From Caldalkalibacillus mannanilyticus JCM 10596 (GTDB lineage: Bacteria; Bacillota; Bacilli; Caldalkalibacillales; JCM-10596): DNA of 64,000 nucleotides. The notes below the pieces were generated by a model. That model had not been told where the DNA came from. It did not search any database and saw only the letters and a list, made by a program, of their open reading frames with translations. This document shows positions 63,256-64,000 of the stretch, piece after piece. The position numbers were made by a program, and so were the translations under genes. Position 1 is the first letter of the stretch. Each line of letters opens with the position of its first letter. Location: the NCBI RefSeq assembly GCF_000615945.1, contig NZ_BAMO01000029.1, positions 1-64,000 on the forward strand. The letters run 5' to 3'.

Positions 63256-63316
63256 TGGTGGACCCTAATGGGATCGAACCGTCGACCTCTACGCTGCCAG
63301 CGTAGCGCTCTCCCCA
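63256..63316 (-). pseudogene. tRNA-Ala(GGC) remnant lacking its 5' part
   Basis: On the minus strand the sequence runs from the D-arm (GGGGAGAGC) through the anticodon arm (CTACG-CTGGCAG-CGTAG, anticodon GGC), variable loop AGGTC and T-arm with TTCGATC to AGGGTCC-A-CCA. The 5' acceptor strand and first half of the D-arm do not match, and the T-stem has a C-A mismatch. It is therefore a truncated tRNA, perhaps cut by recombination. It contains copy 2 of the 26-bp repeat (63289-63314). Confidence 0.7.
63289..63314. repeat. 26-bp direct repeat, copy 2
   Basis: Exact match to 60379-60404 in direct orientation, located inside the tRNA-Ala remnant. Together the copies delimit the AraC/oxidoreductase/DoxX segment. 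Confidence 0.7.
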
Positions 63317-63341
63317 GTGGTGGATTTAACTACCCAAAATT

Positions 63342-64000
63342 TTAAAATATTGTCGGCACCATCCCTCCATCCATTCGAATAGGGGAACCTTTGAATGCAG
63401 ATGCATATGGGCTGCATATGAATGTAGTGAGTCTACCTATTTCAATTGGCTTAATAAACCGTTGTAATTCAGATTGAGGCAAGCTTGATTCCATGAATTT
63501 CATCTCTTTTTCCGAAAACGATAACCCTTCATTAGGGAACATCCCCGTAATGATTTGATGCACATTTTCAGAGAGTGTCGGTCCTGGCATGATCGTATTC
63601 ACTGTCACTTCTATACCTTTTGTCATTTTAGATAAGCTTTTTGACAAGGATAGCAGCATTGATTTCGTCATAGCATAGTGGGGCATTAATCCTGAAGGCA
63701 TCATTGCTTCTTCACTTGCAATAAAAACGATACGACCAAATCCGTTTTTCAACATTCTCGGCAAATAATTCTTACATAATCCATTAGCTGCAAGAACATT
63801 CGTACGAAAGTACTTTTCCCATACTTCATCAGTAAGGTACTCATATTGCATCATTTCGTAAGTCCCCACATTATTAACTAAAATATCAATTTCGGGGTGG
63901 TTTTCAAATAAGGCTTCCCTTTGCTGAGTGTCCGCTATATCAGCTGCTGCAGGTAGAGGCGAGGTAGACGGGAATTGTGTTTTTATCTCCTTCACTGTCT
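63342..64000 (-). CDS. SDR-family oxidoreductase, N-terminus beyond the window
   Basis: About 217 residues are visible. The SDR features present are DILVNNVGTYE (NNAG-type motif), catalytic Ser in IVFIASEEAMMP, Tyr-x3-Lys in HYAMTKSMLLSLS, and the C-terminal GSPIRMDGGMVPTIF. The Rossmann TGxxxGIG motif must lie past position 64000, so the gene is cut by the window end, and the Met near 63995 is not the start. Substrate cannot be assigned. Confidence 0.88.
   Translation of the reverse strand, partial: TVKEIKTQFPSTSPLPAAADIADTQQREALFENHPEIDILVNNVGTYEMMQYEYLTDEVWEKYFRTNVLAANGLCKNYLPRMLKNGFGRIVFIASEEAMMPSGLMPHYAMTKSMLLSLSKSLSKMTKGIEVTVNTIMPGPTLSENVHQIITGMFPNEGLSFSEKEMKFMESSLPQSELQRFIKPIEIGRLTTFICSPYASAFKGSPIRMDGGMVPTIF

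Noticed and set aside
1-64000. CRISPR arrays, rRNA, complete insertion sequences, complete tRNA genes
   Set aside because: No regularly spaced repeats, rRNA-like blocks, transposase with terminal inverted repeats, or full cloverleaf was found on either strand.

Overview
The window looks like chromosomal DNA of a low-to-moderate-GC Bacillales bacterium. A Brevibacillus/Paenibacillus-like genome would fit, but that is inference. The evidence is strong AAGGAGG-type ribosome sites with many GTG/TTG starts, rho-independent terminators, a T-box leader, sigma-54 (SigL-type) promoters, an SLH-domain surface protein, and many small regulator/transporter pairs. No rRNA operon, intact tRNA, CRISPR array or complete insertion sequence was seen.

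Layout. 1-5.1 kb is an accessory edge: a decayed Tn554-type transposase, an HxlR regulator with a frameshifted flavodoxin-like oxidoreductase, a tandem-HTH MerR protein, an unknown protein, a frameshifted VOC protein and an AraC regulator. 5.2-18.5 kb is a trans-4-hydroxy-L-proline degradation locus. It holds a Cys/Cys racemase-family enzyme (epimerase), a D-hydroxyproline dehydrogenase whose parts are split over two divergent transcription units, a DapA-family deaminase, a 2,5-dioxovalerate dehydrogenase, an Opp/Dpp-type importer (SBP plus two permeases, no ATPase), a sigma-54 activator, and a second racemase-family protein with an unusual Glu/Cys pair. Three near-identical -24/-12 promoters drive the three metabolic units, and the only visible activator sits in the middle.

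18.8-30.4 kb: YkvI-like carrier, PNPOx-like flavoprotein, an SLH serine hydrolase with a two-component system, a frameshifted MFS pump, SecDF, an unknown exported protein and an ACR3-like carrier. 30.5-35.3 kb: a catalytic-domain-only tyrosine recombinase lacking Arg I, followed by a five-gene module of CPA1 antiporter, two DUF1538 membrane proteins, two PII proteins and a CBS protein. This is probably a signal-gated cation/proton antiport system. 35.3-37 kb: NarK behind an FNR-type box, convergent with a DGC protein. 37.2-40.7 kb: an ABC exporter with its two-component system (BcrAB/BceRS-like logic). 40.8-46.7 kb: a CLC-F-like channel/antiporter with DUF421, a zinc-free MDR oxidoreductase, and a MalT-like LuxR regulator.

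46.7-56 kb: a small membrane protein, leuA under a leucine T-box (frameshifted near its 3' end), a MazF remnant, a beta-helix protein with a Glu-rich insertion, a WYL regulator (frameshifted) with an NmrA-like oxidoreductase, and a TetR (frameshifted)/MFS pair with matching operators. 56.2-60.1 kb: two tandem S41-type peptidases in AT-rich DNA. 60.3-64 kb: an AraC regulator divergent from a flavodoxin-like oxidoreductase plus DoxX. This segment is bracketed by a 26-bp direct repeat derived from tRNA-Ala(GGC). It ends in gene debris, a tRNA-Ala remnant and a truncated SDR gene.

A recurring oddity is a set of single-base deletions that break otherwise well-preserved genes (at least nine in 64 kb). 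Several break genes that are unlikely to be dispensable, so sequencing or assembly error should be considered before decay. All functional calls rest on motif recognition by eye; no database search was run.
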